From assembly GCA_965249815.1 (NCBI GenBank), contig CBDFMV010000003.1, positions 620,001-684,000 on the forward strand: a stretch of 64,000 nucleotides of DNA, written 5' to 3'. Origin of the DNA: JAJAZB01 sp965249815. Its GTDB lineage: Bacteria; Bacteroidota; Bacteroidia; Cytophagales; Spirosomataceae. The notes under the pieces were generated by a model. It was not told where the DNA came from. It made no database searches and saw only the letters and a list, made by a program, of their open reading frames with translations. This document shows positions 47,489 through 56,957 of the stretch, one piece after another (the stretch's first letter is position 1; every line of letters begins with the position of its first letter). Made by a program: the position numbers and the translations under genes.

Positions 47489-49624
47489 TCAATGGAGGCA
47501 AAATGTGATGTATCCACCCCGATAGCCCGTGCTGGCGCTGGGACTCACCGCCACCGTCACGAACTGCCGCCCGCTCACGGCGTAGGTGGTTGGGATGCCG
47601 TAGCTGCTGCCGGGAAGCTGCGTTTGCCAGAGAATTTTCCCCGTTTTTTGGTCGAACGCCCGGAACATCCGGTCGCCGGTGGCGGCGATGAACACCAGCC
47701 CGCCCGCCGTGGCAATGCCCCCGCCCCGGTTGTACATCCCCGACTGCCGGATGCCCTGTTTGGCAAGCTCGGGATCTTCCCCGAGCGGTACCTGCCAGCG
47801 CTGTTCGCCGGTGTTGAGGTCAATGGCCGTGAGCGTGCCGTAGGGAGGTTTCAGGGCCGGTTTACCATCGGGGGTTTTGTAAAAATCGTAGCCCGAAAAA
47901 CCGTAAGGTTCGGTGCTTTCGTCGGTCGGGGTCGTCGTGGGGGCCGTTTTCTCCGTGTCCTTCAAGAAACCGATGATGGCCCCGATTTGCTCGGCGGGCA
48001 GGTGTTTGAACGAAGGCATCGGCTCGGCCCCTTTCCGAATCACGGCCTCCAGCCGACTCACCGGGTACGCCAGGGCCTTCGCCGAGATGTCGGGACCGTA
48101 GGCGGTGCCGCGCTTGTCGGTGCCGTGGCAACCGCTGCAATACATTTTGAAAAGAGTTGCGCCGCTGAGGTGGTTGTTCTGGCGGAGCGCCTTCAATTCG
48201 GTGATTTTCAGAAACCAGGGCAAGTCGGTGGCGTTGACGAACAGCACGCCCGTGGTGGGATTGACCGAAGCCCCGCCCCAGTTGGCCCCGCCGTGGGCAG
48301 CGGGTACGATGACCGCGCCCCGGAGGGTGGGTGGCTCATAAATCCCAGTGCTGTAGCCCTGGCGGGCCACTTCGACCGCCACCTCGCGGCTCGTTTCGGG
48401 CCGGAGATCGTTGAAAAATTCCGGGCGGAAGCCCTGCCGGGCGAAGGGGGCCGGTTTGGTTGGGAAGGGCTGCGTGGGCCAGGGTTTTTCGCCGGGCATA
48501 GCATTGCGGGTGGGCACGGGCCGCTCCTCGATCGGAAACAGCGGCTTGCCCGTCACGCGGTCGAACAGGAACAGGTAGCCCATTTTCGTGACCAACGCCA
48601 CGGCGTCCACGCGTTTGCCCCCGTGGGTGACCGTCAGCAGGTTGGGCGGCGAGCCGTTGTCGCGGTCCCAGAGGTCGTGGTGGGTGGTCTGGAAGTGCCA
48701 GAGGCGCTTGCCGGTGCGGGCGTCGAGGGCCAGGAGGCAGTTGGCGAACAGGTTCTGGCCGGGGCGGTCGGCCCCGTAAAAATCAAACGAGGGCGAAGCC
48801 GTGGGCGCGTACACGATGCCCCGCGCCTCGTCGAGGGCCAGCCCGCCCCAGCAGTTGGCCCCGCCGTTGCGGGCGCGGGCGTTGGCGGGCCAGGTGTCGG
48901 CCCCGAATTCGCCTTTTTCCGGAATCGTGTGAAACACCCAGGCGAGTTTGCCGGTGTTCACGTCGAAGGCCCGGAGGTCGCCCGCCGTGGCGGGGAGTTC
49001 GTCGGGCACCTTGCAGCCGATGATGAACAGGTCGTTGAACACGATACCGGGGGCGTTGCTCGTCACCTGCACCCGGCTGCGCATCGAGTCGGGTACCGAC
49101 AGCCCTTCGTAGAAATCCACCCGTCCGTTTTTTCCAAAACCCGTCATCGGCTGGCCCGTGGCGGCGTCGAGGGCGTAAAGCGTGCTGCCAAACACGAACA
49201 GCACCGCGTCGGGTCGCCCGTCCGTGCCCACGTGGTAGGTGACCGAGCGGGACCAGTTGAGGATGCCCGAACTGTCGGGCTGGAAGGCCCACCGCCGCGC
49301 ACCGCTGGCCGGATCGAGGGCCACGAGCTGGTTGGAAGGCAGGAAGGCAAACAGCCGGCCTTTCACCACAAGCGGGTTGAAAAACAGGCTAGACCCGTCG
49401 GGTTTTTCCTCGCGGTACTGCCAGATTTCCTTCAGTTGCTGAACATTGCCGGTGTTGATCTGCGCCAGGGGCGAAAATTTCGTCTGGCTGGCGTCGTGGC
49501 CGTAGGCGGGCCAGTCTTCGTCGGCGGTGGTGGTGGGGAATGGCGGAACAGTACCCCTGAACGCGTAAACGGTTAGTAAACCCAAGACGAACCCGCTGAC
49601 CACGATGCTTTTCGGTACGCGCAT
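47489..49624 (-). CDS. PQQ-dependent dehydrogenase with fused cytochrome c domain
   Basis: A 711-residue membrane-anchored or periplasmic quinoprotein (N-terminal helix VVSGFVLGLLTVYAFRG). PQQ-propeller blades appear throughout: WPAYGHDASQTKFSPLAQIN, LVALDPASGARRWAFQ, NGGANCWGGLALDEARGIVY, LLALDARTGKRLWHFQTTHH and AIDLNTGEQRWQVPLG. A single cytochrome c motif CxxCH (MYCSGCHGTDKRG, about residue 495) lies between blades, with a distal Met candidate in AEPMPSFKHLP. It resembles membrane glucose-dehydrogenase-type enzymes that oxidise sugars or alcohols. It begins after the susD terminator, so it leads a separate transcript with the glycosidase and UnbV genes. Confidence 0.9.
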   Translation of the reverse strand: MRVPKSIVVSGFVLGLLTVYAFRGTVPPFPTTTADEDWPAYGHDASQTKFSPLAQINTGNVQQLKEIWQYREEKPDGSSLFFNPLVVKGRLFAFLPSNQLVALDPASGARRWAFQPDSSGILNWSRSVTYHVGTDGRPDAVLFVFGSTLYALDAATGQPMTGFGKNGRVDFYEGLSVPDSMRSRVQVTSNAPGIVFNDLFIIGCKVPDELPATAGDLRAFDVNTGKLAWVFHTIPEKGEFGADTWPANARARNGGANCWGGLALDEARGIVYAPTASPSFDFYGADRPGQNLFANCLLALDARTGKRLWHFQTTHHDLWDRDNGSPPNLLTVTHGGKRVDAVALVTKMGYLFLFDRVTGKPLFPIEERPVPTRNAMPGEKPWPTQPFPTKPAPFARQGFRPEFFNDLRPETSREVAVEVARQGYSTGIYEPPTLRGAVIVPAAHGGANWGGASVNPTTGVLFVNATDLPWFLKITELKALRQNNHLSGATLFKMYCSGCHGTDKRGTAYGPDISAKALAYPVSRLEAVIRKGAEPMPSFKHLPAEQIGAIIGFLKDTEKTAPTTTPTDESTEPYGFSGYDFYKTPDGKPALKPPYGTLTAIDLNTGEQRWQVPLGEDPELAKQGIRQSGMYNRGGGIATAGGLVFIAATGDRMFRAFDQKTGKILWQTQLPGSSYGIPTTYAVSGRQFVTVAVSPSASTGYRGGYITFCLH

Positions 49625-49644
49625 AAAAACGGAGAAATTCAGTG

Positions 49645-49671
49645 AAAAAAAGCCCAGGTAACTACCTGGGC
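49645..49671 (-). terminator. Terminator of the susC-susD transcript
   Basis: On the minus strand GCCCAGGT-AGTT-ACCTGGGC is followed by seven T. It lies between the susD stop and the PQQ dehydrogenase start. Confidence 0.9.
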
Positions 49672-49700
49672 CTTTTAAAATAAACCTATGAAAAAAAGCC

Positions 49701-51188
49701 TCAGTAGCCCTCGTTCTGGCAGAGTTTGGGGTTCTGGTCGCGGTCGGCCTGGGGAATCGGGAATTTGTTCCAGGCCGGGTTGAAGGTCAGGCCGTATTCG
49801 TCGGTGATGAACTTCGCCGCCCGGCCCGTACGGGTGTAGTGAAACCAGAGGTTTGGCTCGAAATTCAATTCCCAACGTCGTTCCTTCATTAGCGCGGTCA
49901 GGAAAACTTCCTTGTCCGCTTGCACAGGGCGGTCGGGCAGGCCAGCACGTTTGCGCACGGCGTTGAGTTGCTGGTACGCCTCGGCAGTTTTGCCCGACTC
50001 GAAGAGGATTTCGGCGTAGTTGAGCAGAAACTCAGCGTAGCGCATCTGGGGCAGGTTCTGGCCGCCGAGGTAGGCGTCGTCGATGCCGAGCCAGTACTTG
50101 GTTGAGAAGGCCGATTTGTTCTGGGTGATCGTCAGCGGAATCGTCACAGGCTTGGTCATGGCTTCGCCTTGGTAGGTTTCACCCGGAGCCACCACCAGCT
50201 TACTCCGGCGCAGGTCGCCTTTCTCGAACGAGTCGGCCAGTTTGCGGCTCATGATGGTTTCGCCCCACCCACCGAAAGGCGCGTAGACGTCGCCGAGGTT
50301 GCGGGGCGAGGTCCACTCGTTGAGCAGGTTGCCGTTGTTGGGCTGACCGCTCCAGACGAAGTTGCCGTTTTCGACCCGCCGGTACTGCATCTCGAAAATG
50401 GATTCGTCGTTGTTGTCGGTTTTGGCCGAAAACACCGTCCGCACGTCGGGCAGCAGGTTGTAGTCGCCCAGTGCGATGAGATCCTGCGAGGCTTTGGTAG
50501 CCTCGGCCCAGGCTTTTTTGTACATCTGGGCGTTGGCCAGGTAGGCCAGCGCGGAGCCTTTGGTGGCCCGGCCGAGGTTGTCGGCCCCCCAGTCGGCCCG
50601 GCGCGGCAGTTTCTGCGACGCCTCGGTCAAATCCTTGATGACCTGGTCCCAGGCTTGGGCTTCGGGTGTGCATTCGAGGCTGTTTTGCGACGCGTCGTAG
50701 GGTTTGAGGGGCATCGGAATGCTGCCAAAGGCCCGCGTGAGCAGAAAATAGGCGTACCCGCGCAGGAATTTGGCTTCGCCTTCGAGCCTGGTTTTGTCGG
50801 CGTCGGCGATTGAAGTCGGGGCCGTTGCCAGTTTGTCGAGCACCAGGTTGGCGCGCCCGACCACTTTGTAAAATCGTCCCCAGATGCTGCTGATGTCGCC
50901 GTTGCCGGGGGTCAGGTACGAGGGCAGTACCTTCGGTTTTTCATCAACGGCCACCAAATCCTGCGACACGAAACCGGGCACGATGATGGCGTTGAGGGCC
51001 GAATAATCCTGTAATTCGGTGTAGGCACCGAAGAGGTACGAATCGAAATCCGCTTTTTTCTGGAAAACGCTGGCGTCGGTGAACGTGCCGTTCTGAGGCA
51101 GTGATTCAAGGAATTTTTCCTTGCAGGATACCCCGACGGACAGCACCAGAACCAGGAGAACACACCGGGAAAGGAGTCGATTTTTCAT
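49701..51188 (-). CDS. RagB/SusD family nutrient-uptake lipoprotein
   Basis: Surface-exposed glycan-binding lipoprotein that forms the lid of the SusC transporter. The signal KNRLLSRCVLLVLVLSVGVS ends at a lipobox Cys. Early SusD motifs are FLESLPQNGTFTDASVFQKK and ADFDSYLFGAYTELQDY; TPR-like helices include EAKFLRGYAYFLLTRAFGSI. The C-terminal region has LNYAEILFESGKTAEAYQQL and LNAVRKRAGLP, then ERRWELNFEPNLWFHYTRTG. Length 495. It follows susC by 15 nt. Confidence 0.96.
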   Translation of the reverse strand: MKNRLLSRCVLLVLVLSVGVSCKEKFLESLPQNGTFTDASVFQKKADFDSYLFGAYTELQDYSALNAIIVPGFVSQDLVAVDEKPKVLPSYLTPGNGDISSIWGRFYKVVGRANLVLDKLATAPTSIADADKTRLEGEAKFLRGYAYFLLTRAFGSIPMPLKPYDASQNSLECTPEAQAWDQVIKDLTEASQKLPRRADWGADNLGRATKGSALAYLANAQMYKKAWAEATKASQDLIALGDYNLLPDVRTVFSAKTDNNDESIFEMQYRRVENGNFVWSGQPNNGNLLNEWTSPRNLGDVYAPFGGWGETIMSRKLADSFEKGDLRRSKLVVAPGETYQGEAMTKPVTIPLTITQNKSAFSTKYWLGIDDAYLGGQNLPQMRYAEFLLNYAEILFESGKTAEAYQQLNAVRKRAGLPDRPVQADKEVFLTALMKERRWELNFEPNLWFHYTRTGRAAKFITDEYGLTFNPAWNKFPIPQADRDQNPKLCQNEGY

Positions 51189-51203
51189 GACAAAGATTGG
51201 GGC

Positions 51204-54200
51204 TTAGAATTGAAAATTGATGCCGCCCATGAACATCCGGGCCACGGGGTAGCGACCGTAATCGGTGCCGGTGGTGAGGGGGCTTTTGTCGCTGCCGCCG
51301 TTGACGTTGGCACTGCCCACTTCGGGGTCGTAGCCGGAATACTTCGTGAACGTCAGCAGGTTTTGTGCCGCCACGTACACCCGTGCCCGACCCATCCCCA
51401 GCCGTCGGGCGAAGGTTTCGGGCAACGAGTAGCCAAGCTGGAGGTTGCGTACGCGCAGAAACGCGCCGTTTTCGATGTAGTACGAGGAGAAATAGCGGTT
51501 CGACTGGGGCACATCGTACGAATTCCTCGGCATGGTGTTGCTGGTGCCCGGCCCGCGCCAGCTATCGAGCAAATCCACCGAGCCGTTGGTGATGCCCGTG
51601 CTGTTGTAGTAGCGCATGGTGTACAGGAAAAAGCGCGTCATGTTGGCGATTTGCACGTCGGCCTGGCCGTTTAGAAACACCGTGAGGTCGAAACCCTTAT
51701 ACTGGGCGCTGAGATTGAGGCCGAAAATGTACTTCGGCAGACCGTTGCCCAGGATGGTTTTATCGCTGGCGTTGATTTTGCCATCGCCGTTGAGGTCTTT
51801 GAAGCGCCGGTCGCCGGGTTTCACCCCGCCCATGCCGCCGTTGTCCACCTCGCCCTGGTTCTGGAAAATACCATCGCTGACGTAGCCCCAGAAATTGGCG
51901 ATGCGCTCGCCCACCTGTGAGCGGGTCTGGGCGTTGTCGTCGCGGCCATCGCCCACCGAGATGCTCCGGGACACGTAGCTTTTGTCGCTGCCGTCGAGCT
52001 GGGTGACTTTATTGGCCAGACTCGAAAAGTTGGCGTTGGCCGAAAAGCGTACCTGCCCAATCTGCTGGTTGTAGCCCAGGGCCAGTTCGAAGCCTTTGTT
52101 TTGCATCGAAAACCCGTTGCGAAACACGTAGCCACCGTACACGCCGGTGTAAGTTGGGATGGGCACGTAGCCGAGCAAATCCTTAAGGTCTTTGACGTAG
52201 TAATCGGCGGTGAGGGTGAATTTGCCCTGCATGAACGAGGCATCGACGCCCACATTGCTCTGGATGGATTTTTCCCAGCGGATGTTGGGGTCACCGATGT
52301 TGTTGGCGTACAGCGCGGGCACGGGCGTGTTGCCGTTGAGTACGTACTGGTACTGGCCCGCGTCGGAGGAGTAGGTGTTGAGATAGAGGAAATTGGCGAT
52401 GTTCTGGTTGCCCACCACGCCATAGCTGGCACGTAGCTTGAGTTCGTTGACGAACGGCACCGATTTCATGAAGGATTCCTCCGAGATGCGCCAGCCCACC
52501 GAGGCCGAGGGAAAGTTGCCGTACTTGTAATTGGGGCCGAATTTGGAGGAGCCGTCGCGGCGGAAGTTGGCCGTGAGCAAGTATTTTCCGGCAAAATCAT
52601 ACGTGACCCGCCCGATGTACGACACCAGCGAGAAGTCCGACGGTGCCCCGGTCGCTACCCGCCCCACGGGGTTTGAGGCATTGATGCTGAGCTGGTCGTC
52701 GGGGTTGCCCACGGTGCTGATGTTTGCGCCCCGGTAGCTGTTTTTGAGGGCGTCGGTTCCAGCAATGACCGCGAAGGTATGCTGCCCGATGGTGCGTCCG
52801 TACGAGAGCGTGTTGATCCAGTTCCACTGGTCGGAGCGGCTCCAGTTTTCGCCGTAGCCCGCCAGGTTCCGGTACTGCCCCACGCTGGTGATTTCGTCGG
52901 GCGAACGCAGTTGGCTGTTGGTGCTGAAGGCGTTGCCGAGCGTCAGGTTGAGCGTCGAGCGCAGTTTCAGCCCGGCCAGAATCTCGACTTCTCCAAACAC
53001 CGCCCCCAGCAGTTGCAAATTGGTTTGGGGGCGTTTGAAGTACTCTTTGTTGGTGTGGACCTCGTTGTTCAACCCGCTGGGGTAAAAGCCGATGGGGGCC
53101 GTTTTGGAAATGAAATTGTAGCCTTGCCAGCCGTAGAAATGGTCGTTGATAGTGCCTTCCTGGCTGGCGAAAATCGGGCTGGTCGGCTGCAACTGGGCGG
53201 CGTTGACCAGCACGCCCGAAAAGTTGCTTTCCGTTGAAACCGCGTTTTTCACGTCGTAAGCCACGTTGAGCGTCGCGCCGACTTTGATGCGTTTTCCGAG
53301 GTCGTAGTCGGTGTTAAGGCGGGTGGTGTAGCGTTTGTAATCCGAGCCAACGATGATGCCCCCCTGCTGAAAAAAACCCGCCGAGAAGAACGTCCGCGAG
53401 CGCTCGCCCCCACCACTGATGGATACATTGTAGTTCTGAATCGCCGACTTTTGCAGCACGGCATCTTGCCAGTCGTAGGTGGGTTGGGCGTCAGGGTTGG
53501 CCCAAGCCGGGTTGGTGGGCAGGCCCGCGTTGGTGGCGTTTTCGTTGGCCAGCCGGGCAAACTGGGGGCCGTTGAGCAATTTCAGTTTTTTGGCCGCGTT
53601 CTGCACCCCAGCGTAAGCATCGAGACTGACGGTGATTTTGCCCGCTTTGCCGCGCTTGGTCGTGACCAGCACCACGCCGTTGGAACCCCGCGAGCCGTAA
53701 ATGGCCGCCGAGGCGGCGTCTTTCAATACGTCGATGCGTTCGATGTCGTTGGGGTTGATGGCGTTGAGGCTGCCAGCCAGCGGAATCCCGTCTACGACGT
53801 AGAGGGGTTCGGTTCCCGACGAAATCGAACCGACACCCCGAATTTTCACCGACACGCTGCCGCCCGGTTCGCCGGAGTTCTGGGTCACCTGCACCCCCGC
53901 CATGCGGCCTTGCAGGGCCTGGTCGAGGCCGGTCACGGCCACCGCGTTGATTTCTTTGGAACCCACCGAGGCGACAGCACCCGTTACTTCTTTCTGCTTC
54001 TGGGTGCCGTAGCCCACCACGACCACCTCGCCGAGGCTCTGGATGTTGACCACCAGCGTCACGTTGATGGTCGTGCGGTTGCCGATGGCCACTTCCTGGG
54101 TGTTGTACCCCACCGAACTGAACACGAGCGTACCGGTGCGGGCCACGTTGTCGGGCACCGTCAGGCTGTATTCGCCACCGGCGGTGGTGGTGGTACCGTA

Positions 54201-54704
54201 GGTGGCGTCTTTCACCCGCACGTTGACGCCCGGCAGGGGCGTTCCGCTTTCGTCGCTGACAAGTCCCGACAACCGGGCTTGCGGCGCGGGTGGGTCGGGC
54301 AGGGTCAGCTCCAGCCCCGCTGTGGCGGCGGCCACGGGGTCCGGACGGCGGCTGAGTACGATTTGCCGCCCGACAATTTCGTAGCGAAGCTGCCGGGGTG
54401 GAAAAAGCTCGTTGAGTACCTCGCCGAGGGGTCGGCCCGTTACGGACAGCGTGAGGCGGGGGTTGTCGGCCAGCACCTTCGACTGGTACATGAAACTCAC
54501 CTGGGCGGCTTTTTCGATGCGGCCCAGCACGGTGCGCAGGCGTTCATTTTCAGCCCGGAGCGTAATTTTTTCGTCGAGGAGTTCCTGAGCGCGGAGCGGA
54601 CGGGCCAGCGCCACACCGCTCAGAAGCAGGATTGCCGTGGCTTGAACCAGCGTGATGCGCATGACTTGCAGCAGGATAGAGGAGGTGTAAACCCATTTTT
54701 TCAT
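51204..54704 (-). CDS. SusC/RagA TonB-linked outer-membrane transporter with STN domain
   Basis: A 1166-residue TonB-dependent transporter importing glycans or other ligands. Order of domains: signal region, STN domain (about 45-110, LRTVLGRIEKAAQVSFMYQS), carboxypeptidase-like beta-sandwich (about 143-228, DESGTPLPGVNVRVKDATYG), plug with the SusC/RagA signature (LNAINPNDIERIDVLKDASA-like segment, here DAASAAIYGSRGSNGVVLV), then the barrel to the C-terminus (VARMFMGGINFQF). The STN domain is the usual input to a FecR/ECF sigma pair, which is encoded just upstream. It is transcribed with susD. Confidence 0.96.
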   Translation of the reverse strand: MKKWVYTSSILLQVMRITLVQATAILLLSGVALARPLRAQELLDEKITLRAENERLRTVLGRIEKAAQVSFMYQSKVLADNPRLTLSVTGRPLGEVLNELFPPRQLRYEIVGRQIVLSRRPDPVAAATAGLELTLPDPPAPQARLSGLVSDESGTPLPGVNVRVKDATYGTTTTAGGEYSLTVPDNVARTGTLVFSSVGYNTQEVAIGNRTTINVTLVVNIQSLGEVVVVGYGTQKQKEVTGAVASVGSKEINAVAVTGLDQALQGRMAGVQVTQNSGEPGGSVSVKIRGVGSISSGTEPLYVVDGIPLAGSLNAINPNDIERIDVLKDAASAAIYGSRGSNGVVLVTTKRGKAGKITVSLDAYAGVQNAAKKLKLLNGPQFARLANENATNAGLPTNPAWANPDAQPTYDWQDAVLQKSAIQNYNVSISGGGERSRTFFSAGFFQQGGIIVGSDYKRYTTRLNTDYDLGKRIKVGATLNVAYDVKNAVSTESNFSGVLVNAAQLQPTSPIFASQEGTINDHFYGWQGYNFISKTAPIGFYPSGLNNEVHTNKEYFKRPQTNLQLLGAVFGEVEILAGLKLRSTLNLTLGNAFSTNSQLRSPDEITSVGQYRNLAGYGENWSRSDQWNWINTLSYGRTIGQHTFAVIAGTDALKNSYRGANISTVGNPDDQLSINASNPVGRVATGAPSDFSLVSYIGRVTYDFAGKYLLTANFRRDGSSKFGPNYKYGNFPSASVGWRISEESFMKSVPFVNELKLRASYGVVGNQNIANFLYLNTYSSDAGQYQYVLNGNTPVPALYANNIGDPNIRWEKSIQSNVGVDASFMQGKFTLTADYYVKDLKDLLGYVPIPTYTGVYGGYVFRNGFSMQNKGFELALGYNQQIGQVRFSANANFSSLANKVTQLDGSDKSYVSRSISVGDGRDDNAQTRSQVGERIANFWGYVSDGIFQNQGEVDNGGMGGVKPGDRRFKDLNGDGKINASDKTILGNGLPKYIFGLNLSAQYKGFDLTVFLNGQADVQIANMTRFFLYTMRYYNSTGITNGSVDLLDSWRGPGTSNTMPRNSYDVPQSNRYFSSYYIENGAFLRVRNLQLGYSLPETFARRLGMGRARVYVAAQNLLTFTKYSGYDPEVGSANVNGGSDKSPLTTGTDYGRYPVARMFMGGINFQF

Positions 54705-54909
54705 AACTTCGACTGTTTTTTTGGTTTAGACGACTTGAAAAACACACGCTCCGCCTGGCCTGCCAGGGCCGGGGCGGAAAAGCCTCAGGGTGAAAGCCTT
54801 TCGGCTTACAGGCCGGGCGTATGCCAGTACGCTCGGCTTTCTTTTTAATCCACGGGACGTTGCTGCATAGGCAGCACGGGAAAAAAAGGTACGCTGACGC
54901 GAAAGTGCA
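54705..54909 (-). other. susC leader region with small hairpins
   Basis: 205 nt between fecR and susC. On the minus strand it contains AAGCC-GAAA-GGCTT, a GNRA-loop hairpin (about 54795-54808), a GCCGAGCGTAC/GTACGCCCGGC-like imperfect stem and a GC-rich CCCTGGCAGG stem near 54760. No consensus promoter could be fixed. Probable untranslated leader. Confidence 0.35.
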
Positions 54910-56046
54910 CTACCCGCAACCCGGCCCCGACACGATGATGCGCCCATCCACGACTTCGTAACTGGCGCCGATGGTTTTACAAATCAGCGTGAGTTTATCG
55001 AGCAGGGGTTCGTCGTAGAGGCGGGCCGTGAGCAGGCAGTCGCGAAAGAGGGCCTCGTCGTAGAGGATATCGACGCCGTAGGCTTCTTCAAACTGGCGCA
55101 GAATCTGGCTCAGCGGCGCGTCGGTGAAAACCGTCCCCGGCCTGATTTTTTCGGGGTGCAGGAGCACCGGCCTCGGCACGAGCGACCGTACCAACCGCTC
55201 TGCGTCGCGCTCCGCGCCAAGCGAATACACCGCCTGCTGGTTGGGCGTCAGCACGATGCCGTCTTCGAGTTCGCTGAACACGGGCCGGGCGGGTGATGCC
55301 CGCCGTGGCGCAAACACCGACACGCGCCCGGTCCGCACGGTTACGGTCACGTTGGCCTTGTTTTCGTAAGCCCTGATTAAAAAACTCGTTCCCAGCACCT
55401 TGGTAATCAATCCGTTGGCATAAACCATGAACGGACGTGAAGGCTGGCGGGCCACTTCGAAGAAGGCTTCGCCCGTCAGGTACACCGTACGCTGGGGTTG
55501 CTGCCCGAGGCGGGCTTCGTAGCTGATTTTGCTGCGCGGATGCAGCGTAATAAAACTCCCGTCGGGCAGGGCAACGCGACGGGGCCGGGACGTGGCGTTG
55601 ACCACCTCCCGGAGTTGGGAAGCGGCGACCTGCCCGATGGCTTCCCGGTACGAGAGGACGACCTGCCCGGCCGGTTTGGTGACGGCGTTTTCGCGCCAAA
55701 TCCACCAACTGAGCACGGCAAGCCCCACCGATGCCGCCGCCGACCAGCCCAGCCACCCAATCCGCCGTTGCACGACGGCTTTTGTTTTCACCAGCCTTCG
55801 GGTAGCCCGTTCTGTTTTCAGGGCGTCGAGGTGCGCCTGCAATTCGGCTTCGGATAATTCGTCGAAACCCGACCACAGGGCTTCCAGCCACTCTTTTGCC
55901 TGCTGCATGGCGGCGCTTTTGTCGGGATGCTCGCGCAGCCAGTCGGTCCAGAAGGCCGTTGCTTCCGGGGAAGATTGCTGCACCCAGGCCCGAAAAGACG
56001 GATCCTGCATGAAATCGTCGGCGGTGAAGTGGTAGTAGTCAATCAT
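54910..56046 (-). CDS. FecR family anti-sigma factor
   Basis: A 378-residue inner-membrane protein. A cytoplasmic N-terminus (AFWTDWLREHPDKSAAMQQA) binds the sigma factor, one membrane helix follows near residue 100 (LGWSAAASVGLAVLSWWIW), then the FecR domain (PRRVALPDGSFITLHPRSKI, VYLTGEAFFEVARQPSRPFM) and a C-terminal DUF4974 domain (DAPLSQILRQFEEAYGVDIL). It should sense the STN domain of the neighbouring SusC and release the ECF sigma factor encoded 97 nt upstream. Confidence 0.94.
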   Translation of the reverse strand: MIDYYHFTADDFMQDPSFRAWVQQSSPEATAFWTDWLREHPDKSAAMQQAKEWLEALWSGFDELSEAELQAHLDALKTERATRRLVKTKAVVQRRIGWLGWSAAASVGLAVLSWWIWRENAVTKPAGQVVLSYREAIGQVAASQLREVVNATSRPRRVALPDGSFITLHPRSKISYEARLGQQPQRTVYLTGEAFFEVARQPSRPFMVYANGLITKVLGTSFLIRAYENKANVTVTVRTGRVSVFAPRRASPARPVFSELEDGIVLTPNQQAVYSLGAERDAERLVRSLVPRPVLLHPEKIRPGTVFTDAPLSQILRQFEEAYGVDILYDEALFRDCLLTARLYDEPLLDKLTLICKTIGASYEVVDGRIIVSGPGCG

Positions 56047-56143
56047 GGAGGGAGGTACCCGGTGGTACCGGATTCCCCCCTAAGGGAACCGGCCCCGGGG
56101 TGTTTACTGAATTTTTTCGGAAAATTTTTGGATCGCGCCCTGG

Positions 56144-56758
56144 TCAGGCGAACAAACCCCGCAGCACCAACCCAAGCACGGGCAGGCCGAAGCTCACTTC
56201 CCAGCGCTGACGCAGGCGTTGCAGTGCCGAGTAAAGCAAGTTGGCTACCGACTGCTTGCGGATGTTCATCAGCTCAGCGATCTGGTCGGTGCTGAGGTTT
56301 TCGTAGTACTTCAGGAAGAGCACCTCCTGCTCGCGGGGCGATAGCTGGGTGACGAGGTGCTTCAGGCGCAGGCCGTTGATGTGGGCCGTTTCCTGGTCGG
56401 TGAGCCACTCTTCCACCGACGACTCCGCCAGTTCAGTCAGGGCCACCGCGTCGGTGCTGAAGTGGTTGCGCTGCTTTTCCTGCTCCTTCACCACCTTGTT
56501 GCGAAACGACCGCAGGAGGTAAAACGTCACGTTCGCCGGGGCGGGATTGAGGTGTTGATGGCGATCCCAGAGTTCCAGAAAAAGCTCATGAATGCAATCG
56601 TGCAGCAGCGAGCGATCGGCCCCAAAACGCCGACCGTAGTTGAACAGGGTCCGGTAGTAGCGGTTGAGCAGTTCCGACCAGGCCTGCGCGTCGCCCTGGC
56701 AGAACTGACTCCAGAGCAGGAGTTCCCGTTGGGGATCGGAAGCGGCAGGAGTGGCCAT
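56144..56758 (-). CDS. ECF sigma factor of the SusC/FecR system
   Basis: A 204-residue sigma-70 factor of the FecI-like ECF group. Region 2: DAQAWSELLNRYYRTLFNYG and LLHDCIHELFLELWDRHQHL; region 4: VTQLSPREQEVLFLKYYENL and STDQIAELMNIRKQSVANLL. ATG at 56758 is chosen; an upstream start would add an unrelated leader. It pairs with FecR (54910-56046) and SusC. A TATTTTTG box lies upstream on the minus strand near 56830, a possible promoter. Confidence 0.92.
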   Translation of the reverse strand: MATPAASDPQRELLLWSQFCQGDAQAWSELLNRYYRTLFNYGRRFGADRSLLHDCIHELFLELWDRHQHLNPAPANVTFYLLRSFRNKVVKEQEKQRNHFSTDAVALTELAESSVEEWLTDQETAHINGLRLKHLVTQLSPREQEVLFLKYYENLSTDQIAELMNIRKQSVANLLYSALQRLRQRWEVSFGLPVLGLVLRGLFA

Positions 56759-56957
56759 AGCAGCGCGGGCAAACCAACGAAAAAGAACTGAGTTGAAAAA
56801 TACGATGCGTTCGTGAACCCAAAAATAGAATTTTTTGGGTACAAAATACGCCTTTTTCGCATTTGTTCGTATCCGGAACGCCCCTTCCGCTCCGGGGCCA
56901 GTCGCCGGGCCGCGCTTCACTGACTCCCTCCGGGCTTCCGCCATATTTTCTTTGGCA

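Noticed and set aside
47492..49576. 694-codon plus-strand frame opposite the PQQ dehydrogenase
   Set aside because: No motifs and skewed composition; PQQ blades and CxxCH on the minus strand decide.
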